DNA from: Bartonella sp. MM73XJBT.G
Lineage (GTDB): Bacteria; Pseudomonadota; Alphaproteobacteria; Rhizobiales; Rhizobiaceae
DNA: 61,154 nt
Reading direction: 5' to 3'
Assembly: GCF_028618435.1 (NCBI RefSeq)
Contig: NZ_JAQISW010000012.1
Span: 1 to 61,154 of the forward strand
This document shows positions 30,757 to 39,975 of this stretch, piece by piece (position 1 is the stretch's first letter; every line of letters starts with the position of its first letter). The notes under the pieces are model-generated. The model did not search any database. It was not told where the DNA came from and saw only the letters and a program-made list of their open reading frames with translations. Made by a program: the position numbers and the translations under genes.

Positions 30757-31377
30757 ATGGGACGCAGACTTGTACTCATCCGTCACGGACAAAGCGAATG
30801 GAATCTCAAAAACCTTTTTACGGGTTGGAAAGATCCTGATTTAACAGAAAAAGGTCATGCTGAAGCGATAGCAGCAGGAAAAAAACTAAAAGAATCTGGT
30901 TTAAAGTTTGATATCGCATATACATCTGCTTTACAGCGTGCCCAAAAAACAGCTCAGCACATTTTAGAGCAAATGGGACAATCAAATTTAGAAGTGATCA
31001 AAAGCTCTGCATTAAATGAGCGTAACTATGGAGATCTCGCTGGTTTAAATAAAGATGAAGTGCGTCAACAATGGGGGCAAGAGCAAGTGCAAATGTGGCG
31101 CCGCTCTTATACGATTGCCCCCCCAAATGGAGAAAGTCTACGCGATACCGGTGCACGCATTTGGCCTTATTATCTTTATCATATCCAGCCTCATATTTTG
31201 CGCTCTCAAACTGTTTTGATCGCAGCACATGGAAATTCTCTTCGTGCTCTTATTATGGCGCTTGAAGGTCTTACCAGTGAGGAAATTATATCTCAAGAAT
31301 TAGCGACTGGCATTCCTATTCTTTACACCTTTAATCCCGATTCAACCATTGCATCAAAGACAATCATCACACCTTAA
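30757..31377 (+). CDS. gpmA: 2,3-bisphosphoglycerate-dependent phosphoglycerate mutase
   Basis: The 206-residue glycolytic/gluconeogenic enzyme interconverts 3- and 2-phosphoglycerate. The catalytic phosphohistidine is in [10 protein letters not shown] near the N-terminus, and the second histidine is in [30 protein letters not shown] is the typical middle motif. It is shorter than the enterobacterial enzyme, as is usual in alphaproteobacteria. It probably shares a transcript with dapB. Confidence 0.95.
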   Translation: MGRRLVLIRHGQSEWNLKNLFTGWKDPDLTEKGHAEAIAAGKKLKESGLKFDIAYTSALQRAQKTAQHILEQMGQSNLEVIKSSALNERNYGDLAGLNKDEVRQQWGQEQVQMWRRSYTIAPPNGESLRDTGARIWPYYLYHIQPHILRSQTVLIAAHGNSLRALIMALEGLTSEEIISQELATGIPILYTFNPDSTIASKTIITP

Positions 31378-31491
31378 ACTTTAAAAACCATGATGCCCTC
31401 CAAAAGTTTAATTCAATCATTTTAAACAGAGAAAATAAATTCTATAATTTTATTGACAGAATTGCTTCATGCGCTTAGATGATTTTTATAA

Positions 31492-31576
31492 GCCCAGATG
31501 GCGGAATTGGTAGACGCGCAGGTTTCAGGTACCTGTGCCGCAAGGCGTGGAGGTTCGAGTCCTCTTCCGGGCACCA
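31492..31576 (+). tRNA. tRNA-Leu (anticodon CAG)
   Basis: The cloverleaf is clear. The acceptor arm GCCCAGA pairs with TCCGGGC apart from one A-C mismatch, the D arm contains GGTAGACGC, the anticodon stem CAGGT/ACCTG encloses the loop TTCAGGT (anticodon CAG), a long variable arm follows as in class II tRNAs, and the T arm contains GGTTCGAGTCC. The encoded CCA ends at 31576. Confidence 0.95.
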
Positions 31577-32283
31577 TCTGTTTTTTATCAACAGTAACTT
31601 TTTTATTTTATATACATTCTTTTCTGTGAGAGCCATGCCAATAAACATAAGGGCATAGGATTTTTTAACACGTCCCTCAGTTATTTAAAATCAAGACTTC
31701 TTTTGAAGATATTTTGCCATTCTTAAAGCCCAAAGGATCTACACTTCTAAAAAATCAAAATCTTTGAAGATCTCTCTAGAACAGAATGCTCTTTTTATTG
31801 CGTATAATTTGTTATTTTTAAACGTAAGGGATACGAAAATAAAATTGAGAAAATAAATTTTTTTAACATACCTCTACAGAGTCTGTTCTAGACAGATTCT
31901 AGTAATTTTTTGAGTGCTGGGAAGCTCTCTTGAGTCAAACCATTTAAAACACTCATACACGTGATAACAATTTCATGTTGCAACAGAGTTAGAAAGTTTG
32001 ATTGTGGAATTCTTTCGAGAAAAAGAGACCTATTTTCTAAAAAGAAAAGCCCTTTCTTGATCTAAGAGCTCTATGATTTTGGCTTCCATACCAATATAGG
32101 TATAGACTTTTACCAATCTCAACAGAAGATAAAATGCTAAAGACACATCTGAGTTTTATTTTTGAACCTTCTTTTTTTATTCTAGCTAAAAACATGAAAC
32201 AATCTATTCAATCATCAGTATGACACATCTCCATGCTTTAAAACGGGTACTACAAAAAAATTTGAAACCCTGTACCGCTTTTA
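31577..32283. other. Spacer with no gene seen
   Basis: About 700 bp between the tRNA and the small-protein operon. No coding frame or structured element is supported. The change from core genes to accessory genes happens here, immediately 3' of a tRNA, a frequent position for integration, but no attachment-site repeat was found by eye. Confidence 0.35.
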
Positions 32284-32472
32284 TTATTCTTTCTCGAATA
32301 ATCCCTCGAGTGCCACATCTCGTTCTTTAGTCACTTCTTCTAATTCTGCCACAACCTTTTTATACAATTTTGAACGCTTAAAAAAAGAATAATAAAGCGT
32401 GATAATTGCTATGTTTAAAACACAACTAATAATTATTGTAGCGAGAAAAAACAATATTATAAAAACCGTCAT
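32284..32472 (-). CDS. Small membrane protein with ERD-type tail
   Basis: The 62-residue protein has one N-terminal membrane helix (VFIILFFLATIIISCVLNIA) and a charged helical tail ending ELEEVTKERDVALEGLFEKE. It is not recognised. Its start overlaps the stop of the upstream gene at 32469 by 4 bases, so translation is coupled. The KERDxAL motif of its tail recurs in two neighbours. Confidence 0.6.
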   Translation of the reverse strand: MTVFIILFFLATIIISCVLNIAIITLYYSFFKRSKLYKKVVAELEEVTKERDVALEGLFEKE

Positions 32473-32852
32473 TTTTTTCTCCTTTTTTGTGCTGTAAGTG
32501 CTTTATCTCGCTGCTCAAAAGTATCTTCTAATTGTTGAAGTGTTTTTTTCAATTTCTTTGTCAATCGTATGTGTAAAATTAAAATAATCGGAGAAGCTAT
32601 AGAAAAACATAAGAAAATGAATACGATAAAAATGCATATAAGAGTAAAAATATCAAACTCTCTATCGGCCTCACCCAACATCCGGATAACAGAACCTAAA
32701 GCCATATTGATTATAAATATGCAAAAGATTATTTTATAATCCTTCGATGAAAGTTCCATAGCTTCTTTAAACGCTAAAACTCTAGCTTCTGTGTCAAATG
32801 CTAAAGAGACTCTCGAAACTTTATGATCTGGATTTTGAAGTGTCTCATGCAA
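32469..32852 (-). CDS. Two-helix membrane protein with coiled tail, unknown
   Basis: The 127-residue protein has two membrane segments, about residues 40-60 (IIFCIFIINMALGSVI) and 72-95 (LICIFIVFIFLCFSIASPII), and a C-terminal helical tail with QLEDTFEQRDKALTAQKRRKK (quoted to QKRRK). The tail carries the same E/QRDxAL motif as the genes on both sides. No family is recognised. It overlaps the downstream gene by ATGA and is part of a minus-strand set of four. Confidence 0.6.
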   Translation of the reverse strand: MHETLQNPDHKVSRVSLAFDTEARVLAFKEAMELSSKDYKIIFCIFIINMALGSVIRMLGEADREFDIFTLICIFIVFIFLCFSIASPIILILHIRLTKKLKKTLQQLEDTFEQRDKALTAQKRRKK

Positions 32853-32855
32853 TGG

Positions 32856-33047
32856 TTATGTTTCTTTGGTCGTGTTTCTTTTCATGCTGGTCTCATTTGA
32901 TTCTTCATTTTCGGAGTGTGTTTCTCGCGCCTTTCCATATCTTTTCCATCTTTCTTTTTCCGCTCTTTCACAATTCCTGTTACACAAAAAACAAAGAGTC
33001 CCTATAGTAACCATAACGGATATGATGAGTACTATCGCAAATTCCAC
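32856..33047 (-). CDS. Small single-helix membrane protein, unknown
   Basis: The 63-residue protein has an N-terminal membrane helix (IVLIISVMVTIGTLCFLC) and a strongly charged tail rich in Glu, Lys and Asn. It ends 3 bp before the next gene of the set. No family is recognised; coding status rests on its place in the tightly packed operon. Confidence 0.5.
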   Translation of the reverse strand: MEFAIVLIISVMVTIGTLCFLCNRNCERAEKERWKRYGKARETHSENEESNETSMKRNTTKET

Positions 33048-33131
33048 CGTTTATTCCTTTTTCAATGACATCGTTCTTGGATCATCTCATGCATTCTTCC
33101 CCATCGCATCAATGAACAACCTTCTGTTTCC

Positions 33132-33722
33132 TTATCGCGATATTTTTTTCAAACTTTGAAGTTTGTTGTTTAAACGATCAACTTCGTGATCGAGCCTTTC
33201 AAGTTCTTTATTGAGTCTATCAATATGCCCATGATGTTTAGAAATCACTTCTAAAGTATGTAATGACTGAGACTGATCCTTAAGCTGATCAACTTTGTTT
33301 AAAACGCGAAAGGCTTCTGTTCTTTTCTCAACATGCTCAAATAGAGTAAGAACCTTCTCAAGCCGCTCAAAAATTGCAGCGTTTCGTTTTTGCGTTATCT
33401 CATATTTATAAGTAAGCTGTTTGTTGTTTGGCATCGTTTTCAGCAACGCCAAATAGAGTTCCTGCTGTTCAAACGCACTTCTCTTCAAATCCTCTACCGC
33501 TATCCCTAATACCTTCATTGTATCATTCCATCCCCGTTGCGCATTTTGCCTTTCAAACTCAACGGAATCCAACCTCTGAACAGCCTCATCCCGCTCCTTA
33601 ACGACTTGGGAACAAAATAATTTATCCACGCCCGTATAACCATGCGAGGAGGAAACAAGATATGTCAGCAAAAATATGATAAGCAATAAGCTTTCTCTCA
33701 ACAAATTTTTTTTTGTAAACAT
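33132..33722 (-). CDS. Exported or anchored coiled-coil protein, unknown
   Basis: The 196-residue protein has an N-terminal hydrophobic segment (LLLIIFLLTYLVSSSHGY) that could be a signal peptide or anchor. The rest is a long helical region with heptad-like leucines, including VVKERDEAVQRLDSVEFE and a C-terminal HIDRLNKELERLDHEVDRL. It is the first gene of a four-gene minus-strand set with small membrane proteins, all unknown. The ERDxAV motif is shared with its neighbours. An envelope-associated role is a guess. Confidence 0.65.
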   Translation of the reverse strand: MFTKKNLLRESLLLIIFLLTYLVSSSHGYTGVDKLFCSQVVKERDEAVQRLDSVEFERQNAQRGWNDTMKVLGIAVEDLKRSAFEQQELYLALLKTMPNNKQLTYKYEITQKRNAAIFERLEKVLTLFEHVEKRTEAFRVLNKVDQLKDQSQSLHTLEVISKHHGHIDRLNKELERLDHEVDRLNNKLQSLKKISR

Positions 33723-34331
33723 TTTTCTATTTTCTCGTACAAAATACCTTAAAATAAATACCTAAATTCTCATCAAAAGATTCGAATTGAAATTTATTCA
33801 ATCTCTTTAGAGTAATCTACGATAAAAATAAAAAGGATAAATTACACAAAAAAATAAATCTATAAAAACTAATTTATTCAACAGAGTATTTATAAACTTT
33901 TCTGTTTAGCTCTATATAACCATGGAAAAAATTTAATCACTTTATACATGAATTAACAAAGGACTATAATACTATAAATCACTCAAATTTAATATTTTAA
34001 TTAATAATTATACTTCCCCCATAAAATGGAGCATATATAAAAATGGATAAAAATAATCAATGGTCTTGAATGGTATAAAGATTACTTTTAATGTGGATTT
34101 GTTTTTTATCCGCAGCCATAAAAAATGCGTTTTTTACAAAAATTGAAGTTTATTCATTTGCTATAGTATATTTTATTGCTACATTTTTTAGGTTAATAAG
34201 GATCATAGAGTGTTATCCTGATTTTCTCTCAATACTCATCTATAAATACTTTTTGTAAAAATATTCACTTTACATCATAAAAGTCATTGACAATAATTAC
34301 TTTTTTACATCCTTACTCTCTCACTTAAGTG
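33723..34331. other. AT-rich promoter region upstream of the microcin C-like locus
   Basis: About 600 bp without a gene. It separates the minus-strand small-protein set from the plus-strand mcc-like genes and should contain both promoters. TTGACA at 34287-34292 could be a -35 element, but no convincing -10 box follows at normal spacing. Confidence 0.35.
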
Positions 34332-34404
34332 ATGAATATGAGTTATGAAAACATACATTAAAGGGGGGGAAGTCATAGTCATACAGAATGTAACTAATGG
34401 CTAA
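34332..34404 (+). other. Leader where a microcin C precursor (mccA-like) peptide is expected
   Basis: In mcc operons a very short precursor gene lies upstream of mccB. Here three tiny frames can be read before the hairpin: MSYENIH (34338-34361, seven residues like E. coli MccA), a 19-residue frame from 34345 to 34404 ending NVTNG, and MAKENSFP (34397-34423). None ends with the asparagine that MccB normally modifies, so none can be called the precursor. The G-run 34363-34369 resembles a ribosome site but leads only to an ATG followed by a stop. The precursor may have decayed together with mccB. Confidence 0.3.
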
Positions 34405-34412
34405 AGAAAATT

Positions 34413-34443
34413 CTTTTCCCTAGAATCATTTTCTAGGGAAAAG
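34413..34443 (+). terminator. Perfect hairpin between leader and mccB-like gene
   Basis: Arms 34413-34425 and 34431-34443 are perfectly complementary over 13 bases (CTTTTCCCTAGAA and TTCTAGGGAAAAG) with a 5-base loop. It lies 30 bp upstream of the mccB-like start. In the E. coli microcin C operon a hairpin at this place makes most transcripts stop after the precursor gene; the same role is inferred here. Confidence 0.65.
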
Positions 34444-34472
34444 TTGGTTTGATCTATAAGTGGGGAGGAAAA

Positions 34473-35552
34473 ATGAAACAACAATATATTTTAGGAAAAT
34501 ACACACGTGTTGTTGTTCGTGAAGAAATGCTATTTTCGGTGCTGGTTCAAAACAGTTCATTATCAATGATAAGAAATTTTGGGATAATTTAGTCCTTATT
34601 GCAGCACAATGGATCAAAAAAAAGACTCTGTAGATGAGGTTTATAATTCACTATCGTCTGTTATGCTAAAAGAAAATTTTAATCGTGCGTTTAATTTTCT
34701 TGTTTCTAATCATTTTCTTGTCCAAGCTGATTCTTGTCCAAGCTGAAACATCAGACAATATTCTCAATAATCGCTATTCGAGAAGTCATCTCCATTACCA
34801 AAGTTATGGTATGCATCCAGCCTCCGTTCAGCATACTCTTTTGCAAAAAAGTGTCGTCATTTTAGGCCGTGGTGGGATTGGTAATCATGTATCAGCAATG
34901 CTTGCAGCCTCTGGTGTTGGGAAATTGACTCTTGTTGACAATGATGTAATCGAGTTGACCAATCTTACCAGGCAAATTCTTTTTACTGAAGAAGATACTA
35001 GGTCTTCCGAAAACAAAAGTTCTTAAGCGTGAACTGCTACGAAGAAACAGCCAAAGTGAAATTCATGAATTACAAATGTTGATGACTGAAAAAGAGGATA
35101 TTAAAAAGCACCCCAAAGCTGATTTATGGATTATTTCTGCTGATTCTCCTGATCAGCTAGGAGTATGGATCAATGAATGGTGTGTAAAAAATAAACAAGC
35201 CTATATAAATTCTGGTTATGTTAATGATATAGCTGTCTTTGGTCCATTTTACATACCTGGGCAAACTGGTTGTTACGCATGCAGCTCATCTATAGGCAAT
35301 CTTCCAGCAAAAAGTGAACATCTTATTTATGACGCTTGTGTTATGATTAATAATAACTTCAAAGTTGCTACATTTCCTCCTGTGAATGCTCTTTCAGCCG
35401 CCATGTGTGCCAACGATGCTTTTAAATTTTTGGGTGGTTATGGAAGCCTTCTTTCCACTGATCAAAGCGTGGGAATATGGAGCAGCCAGCTCTTCATAGA
35501 AGAACGCTCTCTCAAGAAAAATCCTCACTGTAAGGTTTGTGGAACAACATAA
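34473..35552 (+). pseudogene. Broken MccB-like peptide adenylating enzyme (microcin C-type)
   Basis: The gene starts with a good ribosome site (GGGGAGGAAAA) and MKQQYILGKYTRVVV, close to the MccB start. Later segments are plainly MccB/ThiF-E1-like: NNRYSRSHLHYQSYGMHPASV, VVILGRGGIGNHVSAMLA (ATP-binding loop), DNDVIELTNLTRQILF, NSGYVNDIAVFGPFYIPGQ, CYAC and a terminal CKVCG (quoted in parts). MccB converts the C-terminal Asn of a ribosomal peptide into an AMP adduct. Reading requires at least four frame changes: near 34533-34536 (T-run), 34616-34623 (A-run), a perfect 16-base tandem duplication 34715-34730/34731-34746, and near 34997-35000. Several lesions make sequencing error unlikely, so it is a pseudogene. 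Its stop abuts the exporter start. Confidence 0.9.
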
Positions 35553-36770
35553 ATGAACAGACCACGCACCCTTGCTCTCACCTATGGTTCCTATAATGCC
35601 GTACGCATGCTCATTGGTGTCTACCATGCGATTTTTTTAATGTCGATGGGGGTGAGTCTCGCGCAATTAGCACTACTTCAAGTTGTCTTTTCCACAACTA
35701 TTCTCCTGCTTGATTTTCCTTGCGCTGTTTTAGCAGACAGATATCGACGTAAATATTCCGTTATAGCTGGTGTCTTTATGACGGGAGTGTTTTATCTTCT
35801 CTGCCTTCAAGCCCCTAATATGACGGCGCTCATTATTGCACAAATTCTCTATGCAGCAGGCATTTGCATTATTGTTAGCGCCATTGACGGATGGATTTAC
35901 CATTCTCTTGGTGATAAACACGATCACTTTTCGCATTATGCGCATCTTTATTACCAAGTGAACTCTTTCGGGAGTATTTTCAGTGGAATTGTAGGCATTG
36001 GAACGATTTATTATTCTGGACAATATTTTATGGGATATATTATCTCATGCCTCATGATGGGATTTATTTTTTTGGTTTTCCTTATTGTTCCTGAAGAAAA
36101 GAAATCGGTGATTGAAACACACAAAACAAAGACAATCTTACACAATGCCAAGGAAACGCTCTGGATCTTTCAAAACACCGTGGGAGGAGCATGGTTTATT
36201 TTCCTCATGTGTCTTTTTAGCGCTGGAATTCAGATTATTTATCATTTTTGGCAACCAATTATCCTTGTAGGGGAAAAAATTGATCACCTCAATGGCTCGC
36301 AAATGTTAGTCCTTATGTGCTGTCATATTGGAGCCTTTTCAGCACAGTATTTTTCAAATTTACTGATGTCTAAGTATCATGTCCTTGATAAAAAATATAA
36401 GAATTCTATCAAATATTTTTCCTTCTTTTCTTCTCTGATGTGCATCGCGCTTTATTTTTTCGTTCATAACAATCAAACAGTTGCATCAGTCATTGCGTTC
36501 TCTTTAATCCATGGATTTATTTGCACTGTCCCGATAGGAGCAAAAAGCTTATTTTTCTCAGAGCTAAACCAAACACAAACGCAGCATATTTCTGGTGTTG
36601 TTGGTGCTGTATCTTTTAGCGGCAGACTATTTTCAATTACCGTATTAAGTATTATTTCTTTTCTTCCTGCAAAAGTTTCACCATCTTATTACCTCATCTT
36701 ACCGACCATTACTTTTTTCACGTGTGGTTTGGTCATCATGAAATGGATAAAACACTCTCAAAAGTCTTGA
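35553..36770 (+). CDS. MFS exporter, MccC-like
   Basis: The 405-residue, twelve-helix major facilitator protein starts at the base after the mccB-like stop, so it belongs to the same operon. The N-terminus (MNRPRTLALTYGSYNAVRML followed by GVSLAQLALLQVVFS) and the loop AVLADRYRRKYSV fit MccC, the microcin C exporter and self-protection pump; size also matches. The frame is intact although the synthase gene is broken. It may now serve as immunity or have another substrate. The MccC assignment rests on family resemblance and context. Confidence 0.8.
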   Translation: MNRPRTLALTYGSYNAVRMLIGVYHAIFLMSMGVSLAQLALLQVVFSTTILLLDFPCAVLADRYRRKYSVIAGVFMTGVFYLLCLQAPNMTALIIAQILYAAGICIIVSAIDGWIYHSLGDKHDHFSHYAHLYYQVNSFGSIFSGIVGIGTIYYSGQYFMGYIISCLMMGFIFLVFLIVPEEKKSVIETHKTKTILHNAKETLWIFQNTVGGAWFIFLMCLFSAGIQIIYHFWQPIILVGEKIDHLNGSQMLVLMCCHIGAFSAQYFSNLLMSKYHVLDKKYKNSIKYFSFFSSLMCIALYFFVHNNQTVASVIAFSLIHGFICTVPIGAKSLFFSELNQTQTQHISGVVGAVSFSGRLFSITVLSIISFLPAKVSPSYYLILPTITFFTCGLVIMKWIKHSQKS

Positions 36771-38296
36771 TGAGCGGAAAACCATGAAATTATTACCCAC
36801 AAAGTTTTTTTCTAAAAAAATTTCTTCTAAAAGCAATCAAGGCTTCTTTTGCCCCTTGATGCATCGAGCTTTCAACAGACAACATCTCCATAACGCAATA
36901 ATTTATAACGATCATCGACCGAACTCAAATATCGTAAGGTTTTTCAAATCTATTTTATCTTGAATCAATCAAAATCATTTTCCTCCACATCATAAGCGGA
37001 AAGAGCCTTATGGGTAAAAACGATTTAGAAAGGAAAGAAGCCTTTTATGAACGCTCAATGCCAAGTCTGCTAGCAACATGGAGATAAATATATAACAAAT
37101 ATACAATATGCACCTTGCTTCTTCATAAGTATAAAAATGATATGCTCTGTAAGCTTTATATAATTCACAGAAGCCTTTGCGTTCTATCCCATTCACAGGT
37201 TTCATAGCGAAATAAACTTGAAAGTGCTAAGAGAGATATCTTTAAAACCAGTGCATAAATTGGTAATATTCGTATTATATTAAGGGTGTAATCCCAAACA
37301 GAATAGACAAAACGTAATCCCCATGATTTTCATTATTTCACGGACACAACTGTTAAAGATTTATGAAAGTTGTAAAGGTTGAATTCATAAGGTGATGAGT
37401 GATGATAAGAGGGATATTTTTTCTCTAGTTGGCCTATAAAAGCTGATACAATGGTTAAAACAATAAACTATCTTAAATATTTATCTTAATATACGCCGCT
37501 GTGTTAGAAGTCTATATTGATTGACACGCCATAGAAAAAGCAAAAATTTAAGCAAACAACATTATAAAACAACAAATATGCCATCAATAGATTGGAGAAA
37601 TATAGGGATATAAAACACTTTGTGGAACAATATCCGTAATGCATCTAACTTGACGCCTACTTAATTCTTATAAGCGTTCGTGCTGCTTCCTATATTTATA
37701 CGTGCTGCTTCCTATATTTATAAAAATCCACAGGCAATACTTCACTTAAAAATATGAAACGTCAATGTGAAGACAGGGCTTTTCCTTGCCTTAATCAATA
37801 GAAACATTCGAATTTTTGAAACAAGGTCTTTGACTTTCTCACAATATTTTTTCCACAACCGATCTAATATCCGTTAATACAAATTGGCATAACGATTTTC
37901 ATGAAATCGATTAAGTTTGAAGCATCTCTTATTGGTTTTGCTTTAATTTTCACCCTTAGAAAGCTGTTTTTGTCATTTGTTTCATGAAATATAGAAAGCC
38001 GCAGGTATAAAAAAATCAACACAAAAATTAAGAAAAAGGATTAAGAAAACAAGTAGCAATACGCGCGGCTCATGTAAACACTAATAAGGTTTTGCGAGTA
38101 AAAGCACTGTTTAGCTGAACTGAAAATAAAAGAGCATCGCTCTCTATCAAAACAATTGATAGAAAGTATCTAACAATAGAAACAATTAAAAAAACAACAA
38201 AAAATTGGGGTAGGATAAAGAGAGAGATAAGTTAAAAGAACCAAAGAAAGCAAAATTTCCTAACTTATTATATAATATACTGATTTTACTGAATAA
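36771..38296. other. Long spacer with tandem repeat and no clear gene
   Basis: About 1.5 kb. A 59-codon frame at 36784-36963 (starting MKLLPTKFFSKK) follows the exporter but has no supporting signal. An inverted pair around ATCAAGGC/GCCCCTTGAT near 36838-36863 may be a weak terminator. Positions about 37110-37215 match the dispersed spacer repeat (TTGCGTTCTATCCCATTCAC). A perfect 22-base tandem duplication occupies 37679-37700 and 37701-37722. Confidence 0.45.
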
Positions 38297-38387
38297 TGGC
38301 GGAGAGGAAGAGATTCGAACTCTCGAGAGCCTTTTGAGCCCTACTCCCTTAGCAGGGGAGCGCCTTCGACCACTCGGCCACCTCTCC
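38297..38387 (-). tRNA. tRNA-Ser (anticodon GCT)
   Basis: On the minus strand the acceptor arm GGAGAGG pairs with CCTCTCC, the D arm reads GGCCGAGTGGTCGAAGGC, the anticodon stem CTCCC/GGGAG encloses CTGCTAA (anticodon GCT), a long variable arm follows and the T arm has GTTCGAATCT. The CCA is encoded (38297-38299). It is a normal class II tRNA-Ser. Confidence 0.95.
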
Positions 38388-38698
38388 AAGGAGAGGCATA
38401 AATGGTATCAATAGAAAGTTCAAGACATTTTCTATTTTTTTCCCAACTATCTGAAATTTTTTCTTGATTGACTCCATAGGGACCCCAAATTAATGAAATA
38501 AAAATTGTGTCTTTTTTATCACATCTTCTCGAATAGTACATGGATACATTACAAAAAGTTCATTTCATATTTGAAACTCTCAAAATATTAGTATAGCTAG
38601 AATGATGAGTACCGCGTATTTTACTTATGCCTTTGTCTTTGATGCATTAGGCAAGGATGTTCTTTAGAAGAAAATTAAACGGACCTTGGAGATCCCAT

Positions 38699-39913
38699 AT
38701 GAATATTAAATCCCTCTTTTTAAGCTCTACAGCAGCTTTTTTAGCAATTTCTGGAGCACATGCTGCTTCAAAAGTTGTTGCCGAACCTGAACCCATAGAA
38801 TATGTTCGCGTTTGTGATGCCTACGGAAAAGGATATTTCTATATCCCTGGAACAGAAACCTGCATGCGTTTATCAGGAAGTGTTCGTGCTGATTTTGTCG
38901 GCGGTGGTAATATTGATGCAACCACCGAAGCTGAACTAAACAACAAAAGAAAAACCTATGGCTCATCATCGCGGCTCACCCTTGTTTTTCAAGCCGCTTC
39001 TGAAACAGAAATGGGAACTCTTCGTTCATATGCGAGAATTTTCTCAAGCTGGGGAGATGGTAAAGATAAAGCTGGAGCGAAGCTTTCAGCTGCTTATATT
39101 GAGCTTGGTGGATTTCGTGTAGGTCTTGATGATAGCATTTTCAACAGCTGGACTGGTGGTTATGGAAATGTTCTCAATGATGATAGCATAGCGCCTGCCG
39201 GTACAACACGCACCAATTTTATTTCCTATACCTTTAACGGTGATGCCGGCTTTTCTGCTATTATCGGAGTTGAAGTGGGCAATGATGCAGATTCTCTTCC
39301 TTACGCAAAAGAAGCAAAAGCAATAGGAGACAGCTATATTGAGAAAGATGGGAAGCTTATTCCTATCACAGAAGATACTCTTCCAAGTAAAGCAATTAAA
39401 AACTACACCCCTAATGTGGTTTTGGGTATAAAGTTTATGCAAAAATGGGGTGGTTTTTCAGCCGTTGCCGCATATGATGCTTACTACAAAAAGTGGGCTG
39501 GCAAAGTACGTGCAGATTTTAATGTTAACGATCGTTTCAACCTATGGGTAATGGCTGGTTATAAAAATGGTGTAGATTACTACACAGAAAATGCAGATGG
39601 TGAGTTATCACGACGCAGCACAACGATCTATGCAAACTGGGGTGGTAAATGGGCCGCTTGGGCTGGTGCCACTTACAAACTCACGCCAAAAGCGGATTTG
39701 AATGCTCAAATTTCTTATAGTGCTGTAAAAACCTTTGCAACGTCTGTCAATATTGCATACACGCTGGTTCCAGGTCTTGTGATTACACCTGAATTGACCT
39801 ACGTTTCTTGGAATGATGATCGCGTTATAAAGGATGCACATGATAATGAAAAACCTTTCTTTCATGGAAAAAGTGCGTTCCAAGGTATGATCCGTTTACA
39901 GCGTTCATTCTAA
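38699..39913 (+). CDS. Rhizobiales-type outer membrane porin (Omp43/Porin_2 family)
   Basis: The 404-residue protein begins MNIKSLFLSSTAAFLAISGA and is cleaved probably after AHA. The mature start contains EPIEYVRVCDAYGKGYFYIPGTETC and LSGSVRADF (quoted in part), the signature of Porin_2 proteins such as Omp43 of Bartonella and Omp2 of Brucella. The rest is rich in aromatic beta-strands and ends in QRSF, with the terminal Phe needed for outer membrane assembly. The frame is open upstream to 38657, but the ATG at 38699 gives the proper signal peptide and has a GGAGAT ribosome site. A strong terminator follows. Confidence 0.94.
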   Translation: MNIKSLFLSSTAAFLAISGAHAASKVVAEPEPIEYVRVCDAYGKGYFYIPGTETCMRLSGSVRADFVGGGNIDATTEAELNNKRKTYGSSSRLTLVFQAASETEMGTLRSYARIFSSWGDGKDKAGAKLSAAYIELGGFRVGLDDSIFNSWTGGYGNVLNDDSIAPAGTTRTNFISYTFNGDAGFSAIIGVEVGNDADSLPYAKEAKAIGDSYIEKDGKLIPITEDTLPSKAIKNYTPNVVLGIKFMQKWGGFSAVAAYDAYYKKWAGKVRADFNVNDRFNLWVMAGYKNGVDYYTENADGELSRRSTTIYANWGGKWAAWAGATYKLTPKADLNAQISYSAVKTFATSVNIAYTLVPGLVITPELTYVSWNDDRVIKDAHDNEKPFFHGKSAFQGMIRLQRSF

Positions 39914-39939
39914 TTTTATTAAGCTAAGCTACAGATTTG

Positions 39940-39975
39940 AAAAACTGGCGACATAAGTTGCCAGTTTTTATTTTT
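39940..39975 (+). terminator. Rho-independent terminator of the porin gene
   Basis: A 10-base perfect stem, AAAAACTGGC (39940-39949) with GCCAGTTTTT (39960-39969), is followed by ATTTTT. It lies 27 bp after the porin stop. Confidence 0.9.

Noticed and set aside
31492..32283. tRNA-Leu as an integration site for the accessory region
   Set aside because: No integrase gene or duplicated tRNA 3' end could be found between 31577 and the right edge by eye.
34685..35026. Apparent secreted 113-residue protein with a signal-peptide-like start and a ThiF-like loop
   Set aside because: The hydrophobic start is an artefact of the frame change caused by the 16-base duplication; the rest is the middle of the broken mccB-like gene.
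36784..36963. 59-codon frame directly after the MccC-like exporter
   Set aside because: Weak ribosome site and composition like the spacer. It is noted under the spacer but not called as a gene.
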